Positions 55,861 through 64,000 of a DNA stretch of 64,000 nt are shown here, piece after piece; position 1 is the first letter of the stretch, and every line of letters begins with the position of its first letter. The translations under genes and the position numbers were made by a program. The DNA lies in NCBI RefSeq assembly GCF_013415845.1, contig NZ_CP058907.1, positions 124,001 to 188,000 on the forward strand, in the 5' to 3' direction. Below the pieces are notes generated by a model that was given only the letters and a program-made list of their open reading frames with translations, made no database searches and was not told the origin of the DNA. This DNA comes from Rhodopseudomonas palustris (lineage in GTDB: Bacteria > Pseudomonadota > Alphaproteobacteria > Rhizobiales > Xanthobacteraceae).

Positions 55861-56490
55861 GTGACGACGGACCTCGCCGCAGCCCGCCGCGCAATCCCGC
55901 CCTTCGCGCCGGGGATGCGGATCGGCCTGCTCGGCGGCTCGTTCAATCCGCCGCATCTGGCGCATCGCGCGATCAGTCAGTTCGCTATCAAACGGCTGAA
56001 GCTCGATCGGGTGTGGTGGCTGGTATCGCCGGGCAATCCGCTGAAGGATATCTCAAGCCTGCGCGAGATCGACGCCCGGGTTGCCGCGGCGCAGGCGATT
56101 GCAGACGATCCGCGCATCCAGGTCAGTCGTCTCGAAGCCGTCATCGGCACCCGCTACACTGCAGACACTCTCCGCTATTTGCGCCGGCATTGCCCCGGCG
56201 CTCGCTTCGTCTGGATCATGGGCGCCGACAATCTGGCTCAGTTCCATCGCTGGCAGCAGTGGCAGCAGATCGCGGCCGAGATCCCGATCGCGGTGATCGA
56301 CCGTCCGCCGACCAGCTTCCGCGCACTTGCGGCTCCCGCCGCTCGGCGCCTGATGCGAATGCGAATTCCTAATAACAAAGCTGCGACACTGGCGGATCGC
56401 GAGCCGCCTGCCTGGGTGTATCTCACCGGGCTGAAATCGCCGGTGTCGTCGACCGCCTTGCGGAACCCCGACGGAAGCTGGAAGACATGA
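55861..56490 (+). CDS. nadD: Nicotinate-nucleotide adenylyltransferase
   Basis: A 209-residue NadD starting with GTG at 55861. After about 18 residues the core begins with [28 protein letters not shown], the G-G-(S/T)-F-x-P-x-H motif of nucleotidyltransferases. [40 protein letters not shown] and SPVSSTALR (the ISSTxIR-like motif) follow. It makes nicotinate adenine dinucleotide in NAD synthesis. Confidence 0.96.
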   Translation: MTTDLAAARRAIPPFAPGMRIGLLGGSFNPPHLAHRAISQFAIKRLKLDRVWWLVSPGNPLKDISSLREIDARVAAAQAIADDPRIQVSRLEAVIGTRYTADTLRYLRRHCPGARFVWIMGADNLAQFHRWQQWQQIAAEIPIAVIDRPPTSFRALAAPAARRLMRMRIPNNKAATLADREPPAWVYLTGLKSPVSSTALRNPDGSWKT

Positions 56491-56526
56491 TGGTCGCGCC
56501 CGCTGGACTCTCGGCGCGGCGCTCCC

Positions 56527-56539
56527 CACATCGGATGTG
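56527..56539. promoter_or_regulatory. Short palindrome between nadD and rsfS
   Basis: CACATC-G-GATGTG, a perfect 6-bp inverted repeat with a single-base centre. It lies in the 199-bp gap upstream of rsfS and may be an operator or a chance match. Confidence 0.3.
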
Positions 56540-56689
56540 TGACTTTTGCGAGACGGCGTGGCGGCGTTTACGGCTCCCTCAAGGCGCTCTGGATTCCACT
56601 TTGCTGGAAATTGCTTTAGAATGACCTGTGGGCGCCGGGAGTCGGCACCCGCGATACAGTGAAAGGAAAGGTCCCTGACCACTTCTGTA

Positions 56690-57157
56690 TTGTCCACGTC
56701 GGCTTTGCCGAAATCGGTCGCGGCAAAGGCTTCGCGGTCCGCGTCAACCAGGACTGCGCCAGTACCGACCCCTGAGGCGATCGCTCCGGATGCATCGCAG
56801 TTCAAGACTGCGCCGGATGCGGAAGCGACGCTGAAACTGATCCTCTCCCGCCTCGACGAGATGAAGGCGGAGGAGACGGTGACCATCGACCTCCGCGGCA
56901 AATCAGCGATGTTCGACTACGTGGTCGTCGCCACCGGACGGGCTAACCGTCACGTTGGCGCGATCGCCGAGAACGTCGTCAAGGCCCTGAAGCAGGCCGG
57001 CATCGCCGCGCCGCACGTCGAAGGCTTGCCGAACTGCGATTGGGTGCTGATCGACAGCGGCGACGTGGTGCTGCACGTCTTCCGTCCCGAGGTCCGCGAA
57101 TTCTACAACCTCGAACGGTTGTGGACTCAAGGTCCGTCGCCGGCGAAGACGCTGTAG
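56690..57157 (+). CDS. rsfS: Ribosomal silencing factor RsfS
   Basis: A 155-residue protein when read from TTG 56690. The last 105 residues are the RsfS (DUF143) domain: LKLILSRLDEMKAEETVTIDLRGKSAMFDYVVVATGRANRHVGAIAENVVKAL, PHVEGLPNCDWVLIDSGDVVLHVFRPEVREFYNLERLW. The first 45 residues are Ala/Ser/Pro-rich and disordered. There is no ATG or GTG: the frame opens at 56663, and the ribosome-like AAAGGAAAGG (56662-56671) is 3-8 nt from a CTG at 56675 but 18 nt from the TTG. The start is therefore uncertain. It binds L14 and blocks subunit joining during starvation. Confidence 0.92.
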   Translation: MSTSALPKSVAAKASRSASTRTAPVPTPEAIAPDASQFKTAPDAEATLKLILSRLDEMKAEETVTIDLRGKSAMFDYVVVATGRANRHVGAIAENVVKALKQAGIAAPHVEGLPNCDWVLIDSGDVVLHVFRPEVREFYNLERLWTQGPSPAKTL

Positions 57158-57246
57158 TCATCGCACTCCGTGTAGCGTCGGCGCGGCTGAAAACGCGTGT
57201 CTGACGGATGAGTAGCGCGGCTCTCGCGCAAAGGGCGCGTGAGCCG

Positions 57247-57729
57247 ATGCGACTATTGATCCTGGCTGTCGGGAAGCTGAAACAGGGGCCGGAGCGCGAG
57301 CTCGCCGAGCGCTATCGGGCGCGGTTCGACGACCTCGGCCGCAAGCTCGGCTTTCGCGGTCTCGATGTCCATGAAATTGCCGAAAGCCGCGCCCGCGAGG
57401 CGCCGGCACGGATGGCGGAAGAAGCCGCCGCGATCATCGCTCAGGTGCAGGACGGGGCTGTGCTGGTTACGCTCGACGAGCGCGGCCAGAGCCTTGGCAG
57501 CACGGCCTTCGCCGCTCAGCTCGGCCGCTGGCGGGACGAGCAGGTGCCCGGTACTATTTTCGTGATCGGCGGAGCCGACGGACTTTTGCCTGAATTGCGG
57601 CGCAAGGCAAAGCTGAGCATGTCGTTCGGGGGGGCGACATGGCCGCACCAAATGGTTCGCGTGATGCTGCTGGAGCAGATCTATCGGGCCGCGACGATTT
57701 TGGCGGGACATCCTTATCATCGTGCGTAA
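57247..57729 (+). CDS. rlmH: 23S rRNA (pseudouridine1915-N3) methyltransferase RlmH
   Basis: A 160-residue SPOUT methyltransferase, full length from ATG 57247. It begins MRLLILAVGKLKQGPERELAERYRARF. LDERGQSLGSTAFA, FVIGGADGLLPELR and LSMSFGGATWPHQMVRVMLLEQIYRAATILAGHPYHR match the RlmH knot region and its C-terminal Y-H-R end. It methylates pseudouridine 1915 in helix 69. It overlaps the start of the next gene by 8 bp. Confidence 0.97.
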   Translation: MRLLILAVGKLKQGPERELAERYRARFDDLGRKLGFRGLDVHEIAESRAREAPARMAEEAAAIIAQVQDGAVLVTLDERGQSLGSTAFAAQLGRWRDEQVPGTIFVIGGADGLLPELRRKAKLSMSFGGATWPHQMVRVMLLEQIYRAATILAGHPYHRA

Positions 57730-59140
57730 CAGACGCCGTAGCGAACTGATGCATGCACCGCGCAACACGGCTGCGAGGCACCATGTGGCTGCCGGCTCCT
57801 GGCGGCCAGCGGTCCTATTGTCCGCAGGCCTCGCTGCGGGCTTGTGGGCGAACGACGTGGCGCGTCCCAACGGGGTGCTGATCAGCTCTGCGAAGGCGCA
57901 GACGGCGCCGGCCGCCACGACGACCGCGCCGTCGATGGCGGATCTGATCAAACAGCACGAGCAGGAGCTGGAAGCCGCGCGCGCGCAGCAGAAAAGCGCC
58001 GCCGAGCAGCAGGACAAGCTCAAGGCTGATCTGGCCGCGATCGGCGCCGATCGCACCAAGCTCAACCAGGAACTGATCGACGTCGCCGCCAAGGTGCGGG
58101 CGGTCGAAACCCGGATCAGCGACGCTGAGGCGCGCTTGCGCCCGCTCGACGCCCGCGAGGCTGAAATCCGCACCTCGCTGGACGCCCGCCGCGGCGAAAT
58201 CGGCGAAGTGCTGGCTGCCCTGCAGCGCGCCGGGCGCCGCGCTCCGCCAGCGCTGCTGGTACGTCCCGAAGATGCCTTGGAGTCGCTGCGCACCGCAATC
58301 CTGCTCGGCGCCGTGGTGCCGGAATTGCGGACCCGCGCCGAGCGCCTCGCCACCGATCTCGGCGAACTGATCGCCGTGCGACAGAAAATTGCCGCCGAGC
58401 GCGACCAGCTCGCCACCGACCGCAGCCACCTGACCACCGACCAGACCCGGCTCGCCGCCTTGGTCGAGGAGCGGCAACGGCAACAAAGCGCGGTCGAGAA
58501 GGACATCGAGGCCGAGCGCGGCCGGGCGCTGACGCTGTCACGCCAGGTCGACAGCCTCCAGGGCCTGATCGCCAAGATGGAGCAGGACCTCAAGAGCGCC
58601 GCGAAGGCTGCGGCCGCCGCCGATCAGAAGGGCGCGCCGGCCGCCGGCAAGGCCAATCTGGCGGCCCTGAAGGATCCCGGCCGGCTGAGCCCGGCGATCG
58701 CGTTCGCGTCCGCAAAGGGCATGCTGCCGCTGCCGGTCAACGGCACCAAGATCCGCGAATTCGGCCGCCCCGACGGGGTCGGCGGCGTCGAGCGCGGCAT
58801 CTCACTGTCAACGCGCGCAGGCGCCCAGATTACAACACCTTGCGACGGCTGGGTGGTCTATGCTGGGCCGTTCCGCTCCTATGGACAACTCTTGATCCTC
58901 AATGCCGGTGGCGGGTATCATGTCCTGATCGCCGGGATGGAGCGCATTTCAGTCAATATCGGCCAATTCGTGCTCACGGGAGAGCCGGTCGCGACCATGG
59001 GTTCGACCTCGCGGGTCGCCTCGATCCTCGCGGCCAACGCCAGTCAGCCCGTGCTCTACGTCGAGTTCCGTAAAGACGGCACTCCCATCGATCCAGGCCC
59101 ATGGTGGGCCGCAAATGAAGGCGAGAAGGTTCGCGGATGA
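57722..59140 (+). CDS. EnvC-like murein hydrolase activator with degenerate LytM domain
   Basis: A 472-residue secreted coiled-coil protein, from GTG 57722 (ATG 57749 also possible). A hydrophobic segment (AVLLSAGLAAGLWA) serves as signal or anchor. Residues about 65-320 are strongly coiled coil (ELEAARAQQKSAAEQQDKLKADLAAI). The C-terminal M23/LytM fold has lost its zinc ligands: VERGISLS replaces H-x-G-x-D, and LYVEFRKDG replaces H-x-E/H. That is the pattern of EnvC, which activates amidases instead of cutting peptidoglycan. It lies upstream of ctpA (ATGA-type overlap), a conserved alphaproteobacterial pair. Confidence 0.93.
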   Translation: MRNRRRSELMHAPRNTAARHHVAAGSWRPAVLLSAGLAAGLWANDVARPNGVLISSAKAQTAPAATTTAPSMADLIKQHEQELEAARAQQKSAAEQQDKLKADLAAIGADRTKLNQELIDVAAKVRAVETRISDAEARLRPLDAREAEIRTSLDARRGEIGEVLAALQRAGRRAPPALLVRPEDALESLRTAILLGAVVPELRTRAERLATDLGELIAVRQKIAAERDQLATDRSHLTTDQTRLAALVEERQRQQSAVEKDIEAERGRALTLSRQVDSLQGLIAKMEQDLKSAAKAAAAADQKGAPAAGKANLAALKDPGRLSPAIAFASAKGMLPLPVNGTKIREFGRPDGVGGVERGISLSTRAGAQITTPCDGWVVYAGPFRSYGQLLILNAGGGYHVLIAGMERISVNIGQFVLTGEPVATMGSTSRVASILAANASQPVLYVEFRKDGTPIDPGPWWAANEGEKVRG

Positions 59141-60513
59141 TGCGCAAGACTTCGGTAATCCTCCTCAGCGCCGTCACCGGTGCCGCGCTGACACTTTTCG
59201 TCACCCAACCTCGCACGATGCTGATGGGCGCCACCGCCCGCGCCGCCACCTCTGACACCTACCGCCAGCTCAACCTGTTCGGCGACGTGTTCGAGCGCGT
59301 GCGCAGCGACTACGTCGAGAAGCCGGACGACTCCAAACTGGTCGAATCCGCCATCAGCGGCATGCTGGCCGGGCTCGATCCGCATTCCAGCTACATGGAT
59401 GCCAAGAGCTTCCGTGACATGCAGGTGCAGACCCGCGGCGAATTCGGTGGTCTCGGCATCGAAGTCACGATGGAAGACGGCCTGATCAAGGTGGTGTCGC
59501 CGATCGACGATACGCCTGCGTCGAAGGCCGGCATTCTTGCTAACGACATCATCACCAATCTCGACGACGAGGCGGTGCAGGGCCTGACCCTGAACCAGGC
59601 CGTCGAGAAGATGCGCGGCCCGGTCAACACCAAGATCCGGTTGAAGATCGTCCGCAAGGGCCAGGACAACCCGATCGAAGTTACGCTGGTGCGCGACAAC
59701 ATCCGCGTCCGCTCGGTGCGCGCGCGCGTCGAAGACAGCGACATCGGCTATATCCGCATCACGACCTTCAACGAGCAGACCACCGAAGGGCTCAAGAAGG
59801 AGATTGCGAACCTGACCAACCAGATCGGCGCCGACAAGCTGAAAGGCTTCATCCTCGATCTGCGCAACAACCCGGGCGGTCTGCTCGAGGAAGCCGTGAC
59901 GGTGTCGGACGCGTTCCTGGATCGCGGCGAGATCGTCTCGACTCGCGGCCGCAACGCCGAAGAGACCCAGCGCCGCTCCGCGCATGCGGGCGACCTCACC
60001 AAGGGCAAGCCGGTGATCGTGCTGATCAACGGCGGCTCTGCCTCGGCGTCGGAAATCGTCGCCGGTGCGCTGCAGGATCACAAGCGGGCCACCGTGGTCG
60101 GCACCCGTTCGTTCGGTAAGGGCTCTGTGCAGACCATCATCCCGCTCGGCTCCGGCAACGGCGCGCTGCGGCTGACGACGGCGCGCTACTACACGCCGTC
60201 GGGCAAGTCGATCCAGGCCAAGGGCATCACGCCGGATATCGAAGTGATGCAGGACGTGCCGGCCGACCTCAAGGCGCGGACCGACACCAAGGGCGAAGCC
60301 TCGCTGCGCGGCCACCTGAAGGGCGCCGACGGCGACGAGAAGACCGGCTCGCAGTCCTACGTGCCGCCGGAAGCCAAGGACGACAAGGCGCTGAAGGCCG
60401 CGGCCGATCTGCTGCACGGCATCAAGGTCAACGCTTCGGCCCCGGCCGACAAGCAGACCACCGGCGACAAGGCCGCGATCGACAAGCCAGCCGGCAACAA
60501 GGCGGCGAACTGA
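59137..60513 (+). CDS. ctpA: Carboxyl-terminal processing protease (S41)
   Basis: A 458-residue CtpA. A signal or anchor segment (KTSVILLSAVTGAALTLFV) is followed by a PDZ domain (GGLGIEVTMEDGLIKVVSPIDDTPASKAGILANDIITNLDDEAV). The S41 core has GYIRITTFNEQT, GFILDLRNNPGGLLEEAV, the catalytic Ser in NGGSASASEIVAGALQDHKRA and Lys in GTRSFGKGSVQ. A long Lys/Asp-rich tail ends the protein. The start is ATG 59137. It acts in the periplasm on envelope proteins. Confidence 0.97.
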   Translation: MMRKTSVILLSAVTGAALTLFVTQPRTMLMGATARAATSDTYRQLNLFGDVFERVRSDYVEKPDDSKLVESAISGMLAGLDPHSSYMDAKSFRDMQVQTRGEFGGLGIEVTMEDGLIKVVSPIDDTPASKAGILANDIITNLDDEAVQGLTLNQAVEKMRGPVNTKIRLKIVRKGQDNPIEVTLVRDNIRVRSVRARVEDSDIGYIRITTFNEQTTEGLKKEIANLTNQIGADKLKGFILDLRNNPGGLLEEAVTVSDAFLDRGEIVSTRGRNAEETQRRSAHAGDLTKGKPVIVLINGGSASASEIVAGALQDHKRATVVGTRSFGKGSVQTIIPLGSGNGALRLTTARYYTPSGKSIQAKGITPDIEVMQDVPADLKARTDTKGEASLRGHLKGADGDEKTGSQSYVPPEAKDDKALKAAADLLHGIKVNASAPADKQTTGDKAAIDKPAGNKAAN

Positions 60514-60544
60514 TCGCTCCTCCTCGAGGTTGATGTATTTGCTG

Positions 60545-60572
60545 AAAGGGCGGCCGGTGGGCCGCCCTTTTT
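60545..60572 (+). terminator. Rho-independent terminator after ctpA
   Basis: AAAGGGCGGC (60545-60554) pairs with GCCGCCCTTT (60561-60570) around a 6-nt loop, and the T-run continues to 60572. It ends the envC-ctpA transcript. Confidence 0.9.
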
Positions 60573-60657
60573 GCTGCGCGGTCCCTGCTCACACGGCGTC
60601 CGGCGGCGGTCTCCGGCTGTGTCGTGCTATCGTCGCTGCGACTGATTCGGGAGATCG

Positions 60658-61902
60658 TTGGCAGTGGCGGCGGACGAACTAAGCACCCCGCTGGGTCAAA
60701 AGCGGAACCGGTGGCAGCGGCTGCGCCACTACCGGCTGCCGTTCAACGCCACCCAAGGGATCGCGGCCCTTCTCGGCGTATTCGTGCTGACGTTCCTCGG
60801 CTTCGCGCTGTTCGGCAATGATCCGTTCGGCGGCGAGCCGGTGGTGCGGGTCGAGATCAAGGCAAGCCCCGACGAGGCGAAGCAGGCCGCTCCCGAAGCC
60901 GGCAAGGATCAAGGCGGCAAACCCGAGAATGCTGCGGCGGCTGCCGCCGAGAAGAAGGACGCCGAACCGAAGGACGCGGCCGCCGGGCAGAAGACCATCA
61001 CCATCATCGACGGCTCCAAGGGCACGCGCCAGGACGTCGTGGTCGGCACCGACAGCCCCGACAAGGCCGAGCCTCCAGCAGGACCGACGACCTCAGACGG
61101 CATCAACCCGAAGCTGCTGGAACAGTCGCGCTACGGCATGATCCCGGTGATGGCGGGCGGGCTGAAGCCGTTCTCGGCCTATGCGATGACGACCGACGCC
61201 GATCGCGCCAAGGCCGAGCGGATGCCGACCGTGACAATCGTGGTCGGCGGGCTCGGCATCGGCGCGGCGCGCACCAACGATGCAGTGATGAAGCTGCCGG
61301 CCGCGGTGGCGTTGGCCTTCACCCCGTATGGATCGGACCCGGGCAAGCTTGCGACCGAAGCGCGGGCCAAGCGCCACGAGGTCATTCTGCAGATCCCGAT
61401 GGAGCCGTTCGATTATCCCGACAACGACCCCGGACCGCAGACGCTGCTGACCTCCAGCGCGCCGGAGCAGAATCTCGACCGGCTGAATTGGCATCTCAGC
61501 CGGATCCAGGGCTATGTCGGCCTGTCGAATTTCATGGGCGCGCGGTTCGTCGCCACCGAGCCGGCGATGCAGGCGATCATCCGCGACGCCGCCAAGCGCG
61601 GCCTCGGCTATCTCGATGACGGCACCGCCCCGCGCAGCGTCGCCGGAACGCTGGCGAAGTCGCTGGCGATCCCGTTCGCGCGGGCCGACCTCACGATCGA
61701 CCAGGTGCCGGCCGGTGCCGACATCGACAAGGCGCTGGCGCGGCTCGAGAGCATCGCCAAAGAGCGGGGCAGCGCTGTCGGCATGGCTTCTGCGCTTCCG
61801 GTGACGATTGAACGAATTGTCAACTGGAGCAAGAGCTTGGAGAGTCGAGGGATCCTTCTGGCGCCATTGACAACGGCGATGCTGAAATCAAAATCAAGTT
61901 GA
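60658..61902 (+). CDS. Divergent polysaccharide deacetylase (YibQ/DUF610 family)
   Basis: A 414-residue protein starting with TTG 60658 or GTG 60664. It has one N-terminal membrane anchor ([19 protein letters not shown]), an Ala/Lys/Asp-rich linker (about residues 70-150), and a C-terminal divergent deacetylase domain: [85 protein letters not shown] and [12 protein letters not shown]. It faces the periplasm and is commonly found next to envC and ctpA. The catalytic role is unproven in this family. Confidence 0.93.
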   Translation: MAVAADELSTPLGQKRNRWQRLRHYRLPFNATQGIAALLGVFVLTFLGFALFGNDPFGGEPVVRVEIKASPDEAKQAAPEAGKDQGGKPENAAAAAAEKKDAEPKDAAAGQKTITIIDGSKGTRQDVVVGTDSPDKAEPPAGPTTSDGINPKLLEQSRYGMIPVMAGGLKPFSAYAMTTDADRAKAERMPTVTIVVGGLGIGAARTNDAVMKLPAAVALAFTPYGSDPGKLATEARAKRHEVILQIPMEPFDYPDNDPGPQTLLTSSAPEQNLDRLNWHLSRIQGYVGLSNFMGARFVATEPAMQAIIRDAAKRGLGYLDDGTAPRSVAGTLAKSLAIPFARADLTIDQVPAGADIDKALARLESIAKERGSAVGMASALPVTIERIVNWSKSLESRGILLAPLTTAMLKSKSS

Positions 61903-61940
61903 GTCACCCCACCTCAGGGGATGCGGAAGGCACTGACGGA

Positions 61941-62447
61941 ATGGCCCGCTACGAAGACCTGCCCTATCGAACCTGCGTCGGCGTGATGCTGATCAACCGG
62001 GAGGGTCTCGTCTTCATCGGGCGCCGCGCCGGTGGCATCGAACACGTCGACGACACCCACGTCTGGCAGATGCCGCAAGGCGGCGTCGATCCCGGCGAAG
62101 ACACCTGGGAAGCCGCCAAGCGCGAGCTTTATGAAGAGACAAGCGTCAACTCGGTCGAGAAGCTCGCCGAGGTGCCGGACTGGCTGATCTACGATATCCC
62201 GCGCACCGTGGCCGGCCGAGCCTGGAAGGGACGCTATCGGGGTCAGCGCCAGAAATGGTTCGCGGCCCGCTTCACCGGTGCGGACTCCGAGATCAACGTC
62301 GTCCACCCCGGCGGCGGCCATAAGGCGGAGTTCACCAGCTGGCGCTGGGAACCGATGCACAACCTCCCGGAGCTGATCGTGCCGTTCAAGCGCCCGGTCT
62401 ACGAGCGCGTCGTCAAGGAATTCTCCCAGCTCGCCGCGGCGGTGTAA
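61941..62447 (+). CDS. rppH: RNA pyrophosphohydrolase
   Basis: A 168-residue Nudix hydrolase. It starts at ATG 61941 ([29 protein letters not shown]); the in-frame TTG at 61899 overlaps the previous stop and is less likely. The Nudix box is intact: [54 protein letters not shown] is typical of RppH. It converts 5'-triphosphate RNA to monophosphate and so starts mRNA decay. Confidence 0.96.
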   Translation: MARYEDLPYRTCVGVMLINREGLVFIGRRAGGIEHVDDTHVWQMPQGGVDPGEDTWEAAKRELYEETSVNSVEKLAEVPDWLIYDIPRTVAGRAWKGRYRGQRQKWFAARFTGADSEINVVHPGGGHKAEFTSWRWEPMHNLPELIVPFKRPVYERVVKEFSQLAAAV

Positions 62448-62467
62448 GGCGACCGGCCATCTTCGTT

Positions 62468-62554
62468 CGTCATTGCGAGCCGAAGGCGAAGCAAGCCACA
62501 GCTCGGCGCACTGTGCGCCTGGATTGCTTCGTCGCCTCGCTCCTCGCAATGACG
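62468..62554. repeat. REP-like palindromic element
   Basis: An 87-bp imperfect palindrome: CGTCATTGCGAG (62468-62479) at one end and CTCGCAATGACG (62543-62554) at the other, with GAAGCAA/TTGCTTC inner pairs. I recognise this as the common Bradyrhizobium/Rhodopseudomonas intergenic REP type. It lies between rppH and the converging glycosyltransferase gene. Confidence 0.85.
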
Positions 62555-62626
62555 GAGAACCTGCGCACTCGGGAAGCGAATCCGGGCCGGAGCCTCAGGG
62601 CGACGGCTGCGTTGTGCGCATACTGA

Positions 62627-63697
62627 TCACCTCGCCGCCATCGCCGCTTGCAGGATGTGATCGCAGTGCGCCTTCACGGTGTGATGGGCGAAGACGTGGT
62701 CGCGCGCGGCCAGCGCCATGCGGCGTAGGTTATCTTTATCCGCCAGCGCTGAGGTGACGGCGCGCTCCAGCCCGCCCGGTTCGACGTCGTAGTACACGCC
62801 GTGCTGACCGGACAGCAGCGGCGCGTAGCGCAGGATGGTCGGGTTGTTCATCAGCGGCACCGACTGCACGATCGGCGCTTCGTAGTGCCGATAGCAATCC
62901 CAGCCCATCCCCTCCGGCGACCACGCCAGCCAGGAATGCGACATCCGCTCCATGAAGGCGTCGTAGGGCAGCCGCTCGGTCGGCTGGTCGATCCGCACGC
63001 CCGCCGCGCGCAGCCGCTCCAGCTCCGGCAGGCCGTCGCGCCGCACCGTTGAATTGCCGTCGACCGAGCCGATGAAGAAGATGTCGTGGGTCTTCTCCGG
63101 AAATGGCGCATCCCGCCAGCGCGCATCGAACCGGAATTGCGGCAGTGAGATCGGCTGCAGCTTGTCGATCCGTCGCTGCCATTTCTCGCTGCGGCGGTAG
63201 CGCAGCGTCGGCAGATGCGGATGCACCGTGCCGGCGAGCGCCTGCCATTTGTCGCACGGCAGCTCGCGCTTGAAGTACGCCTCGGCCTTATCGAGCAGGA
63301 AGACGCTGCTCTTCGAGATCGCGAAGTGATCGTCCATCTCGACCGCGACCACCGGCACCGGCGACTTCACCCAGCGGAACACGCTGGGGCCGAATTGGCG
63401 GGTCAATGCGGCCCACGGATTGGTCGGGGTGTAGAAGATCCCGCGCGCCCAATAGCGCGGATGCCAGGGCGAATAGCGCAGGCTGTTGACCACCACGACG
63501 TCGTATTCGCCGCGGCCGGCGGCGCGCAGCTCGCGCAGCACGCGGTCCGGCGTCGAGAAACCGTCGAGCTTGCCGAAATCATCGGTCAGCTTGGTCCAGG
63601 TCCACAGGCAGGTGGTGCGCTCTGGATACTGCAGTTTGAAATAGCCGCCGCCGATTTCGAGGATGCGGAGCCTGGAGGTATCGACGGGCGTGGTCAT
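62627..63697 (-). CDS. Putative glycosyltransferase, CgeB/exostosin-like
   Basis: A 356-residue protein from ATG 63697 (MTTPVDTSRLRILEIGGGYFKLQYPERTTCLWTW). VVVVNSLRYSPWHPRYWARGIFYTPTNPW follows, and the C-terminal half has DIFFIGSVDGNSTVRRDGLPELERLRAAGVRID, SHSWLAWSPEGMGWDCYRHYEAPIVQSVPLMNN and GLERAVTSALADKDNLRRMA. The SPEG-x-GxDxxRxxEA pattern is that of CgeB/exostosin-type transferases. No signal peptide is visible. The acceptor is unknown. Confidence 0.8.
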   Translation of the reverse strand: MTTPVDTSRLRILEIGGGYFKLQYPERTTCLWTWTKLTDDFGKLDGFSTPDRVLRELRAAGRGEYDVVVVNSLRYSPWHPRYWARGIFYTPTNPWAALTRQFGPSVFRWVKSPVPVVAVEMDDHFAISKSSVFLLDKAEAYFKRELPCDKWQALAGTVHPHLPTLRYRRSEKWQRRIDKLQPISLPQFRFDARWRDAPFPEKTHDIFFIGSVDGNSTVRRDGLPELERLRAAGVRIDQPTERLPYDAFMERMSHSWLAWSPEGMGWDCYRHYEAPIVQSVPLMNNPTILRYAPLLSGQHGVYYDVEPGGLERAVTSALADKDNLRRMALAARDHVFAHHTVKAHCDHILQAAMAAR

Positions 63698-63963
63698 GAA
63701 TTGAATTCGCCTGGCGCAGATCGCAGCAGGCGCCGCGCCGCCCGCGTGGGTCGGCGACACCACTGGAATGGTCGTCGCCTAGGCCTATCGCCGCTGGCAG
63801 CAGCGAGGCCGGTTTCGGCGCTTGCCTAGCATGGGGTTTCTTGCCATTCAATGCGGCGGAAAACGGCCGCCGCGACCGCGTTCGGCCGTCCGTTTCGAGC
63901 CAAATGGGCACCCGTTCCCGCGACTGAGGCGCGTCCGAACCCGCCCCTGTCCAGGACCCAGCG

Positions 63964-64000
63964 ATGCGATTGTCCCGACGAATTCTCGTGAGCGGCGGCG
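63964..64000 (+). CDS. Start of a further gene, truncated by the window edge
   Basis: An ATG at 63964 behind AGGACC opens MRLSRRILVSGG and continues past the edge. A basic N-terminus and hydrophobic start would fit a signal peptide, but only 12 residues can be read. Transcription from 63698-63963 is plausible, since this 266-bp region is divergent from the glycosyltransferase gene and has no other gene. Confidence 0.35.
   Translation, partial: MRLSRRILVSGG

Overview
The window is high-GC alphaproteobacterial chromosome. The gene content and local order (obgE-proB-proA-nadD-rsfS-rlmH-envC-ctpA-rppH after rplU-rpmA, a bacteriophytochrome, ModE, a REP-type palindromic repeat) are what I would expect of Rhodopseudomonas palustris or a very close Bradyrhizobiaceae relative. 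This is recognition from the sequence, not a database match. About 60 protein genes, one tRNA and several hairpins or terminators can be supported.

Layout. 1-2743: a truncated aldehyde dehydrogenase and a divergent SnoaL-like/FAD-oxidoreductase pair. 2855-3163: a small membrane protein. 3548-7949: the complete dTDP-L-rhamnose operon rfbBCDA plus a putative glycosyltransferase. 8042-11954: a bacteriophytochrome whose stop codon lies inside the start of a two-RCK potassium channel. 11961-18922: a glycerol-phosphate-type ABC importer with two tandem metallophosphoesterases and a divergent LysR regulator. 18928-25246: one tight operon made of a NuoF/GltD fusion protein, an [FeFe] hydrogenase and a nitrate/taurine-type ABC transporter. 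25416-35284: a nine-gene chemotaxis-like operon (STAS, CheY, CheA, two CheW, MCP, CheR, CheB, soluble MCP-like protein), with a divergent HD-GYP response regulator at 35573.

36899-46931: a probable molybdenum-uptake island. On the minus strand run a TrmO-like protein, a BtuCDF/MolABC-type ABC transporter, a DUF2478 protein and ModE. On the plus strand run a TonB-dependent receptor and its own ExbB-ExbD-TonB. The two arms share a regulatory region at 42116-42760. 47045-64000: tRNA-Ser(CGA), an apparently circularly permuted ROK kinase, ribosomal proteins L21 and L27, a GNAT acetyltransferase, two small tandem genes with matching upstream motifs, a DMT permease, and the housekeeping block from obgE to rppH. 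The window ends with a REP element, a glycosyltransferase and the first codons of another gene.

The most interesting points are: (1) the phytochrome-potassium channel pair, in which the kinase lacks the usual phospho-acceptor histidine and a chromophore-pocket histidine is tyrosine; (2) the [FeFe] hydrogenase with a NuoF-GltD partner and a co-transcribed ABC importer; (3) a self-contained TonB-dependent uptake system linked to ModE; (4) the ROK protein whose two halves are in swapped order; (5) CtrA-like TTAA-N7-TTAA boxes in front of three small genes and the HD-GYP regulator.
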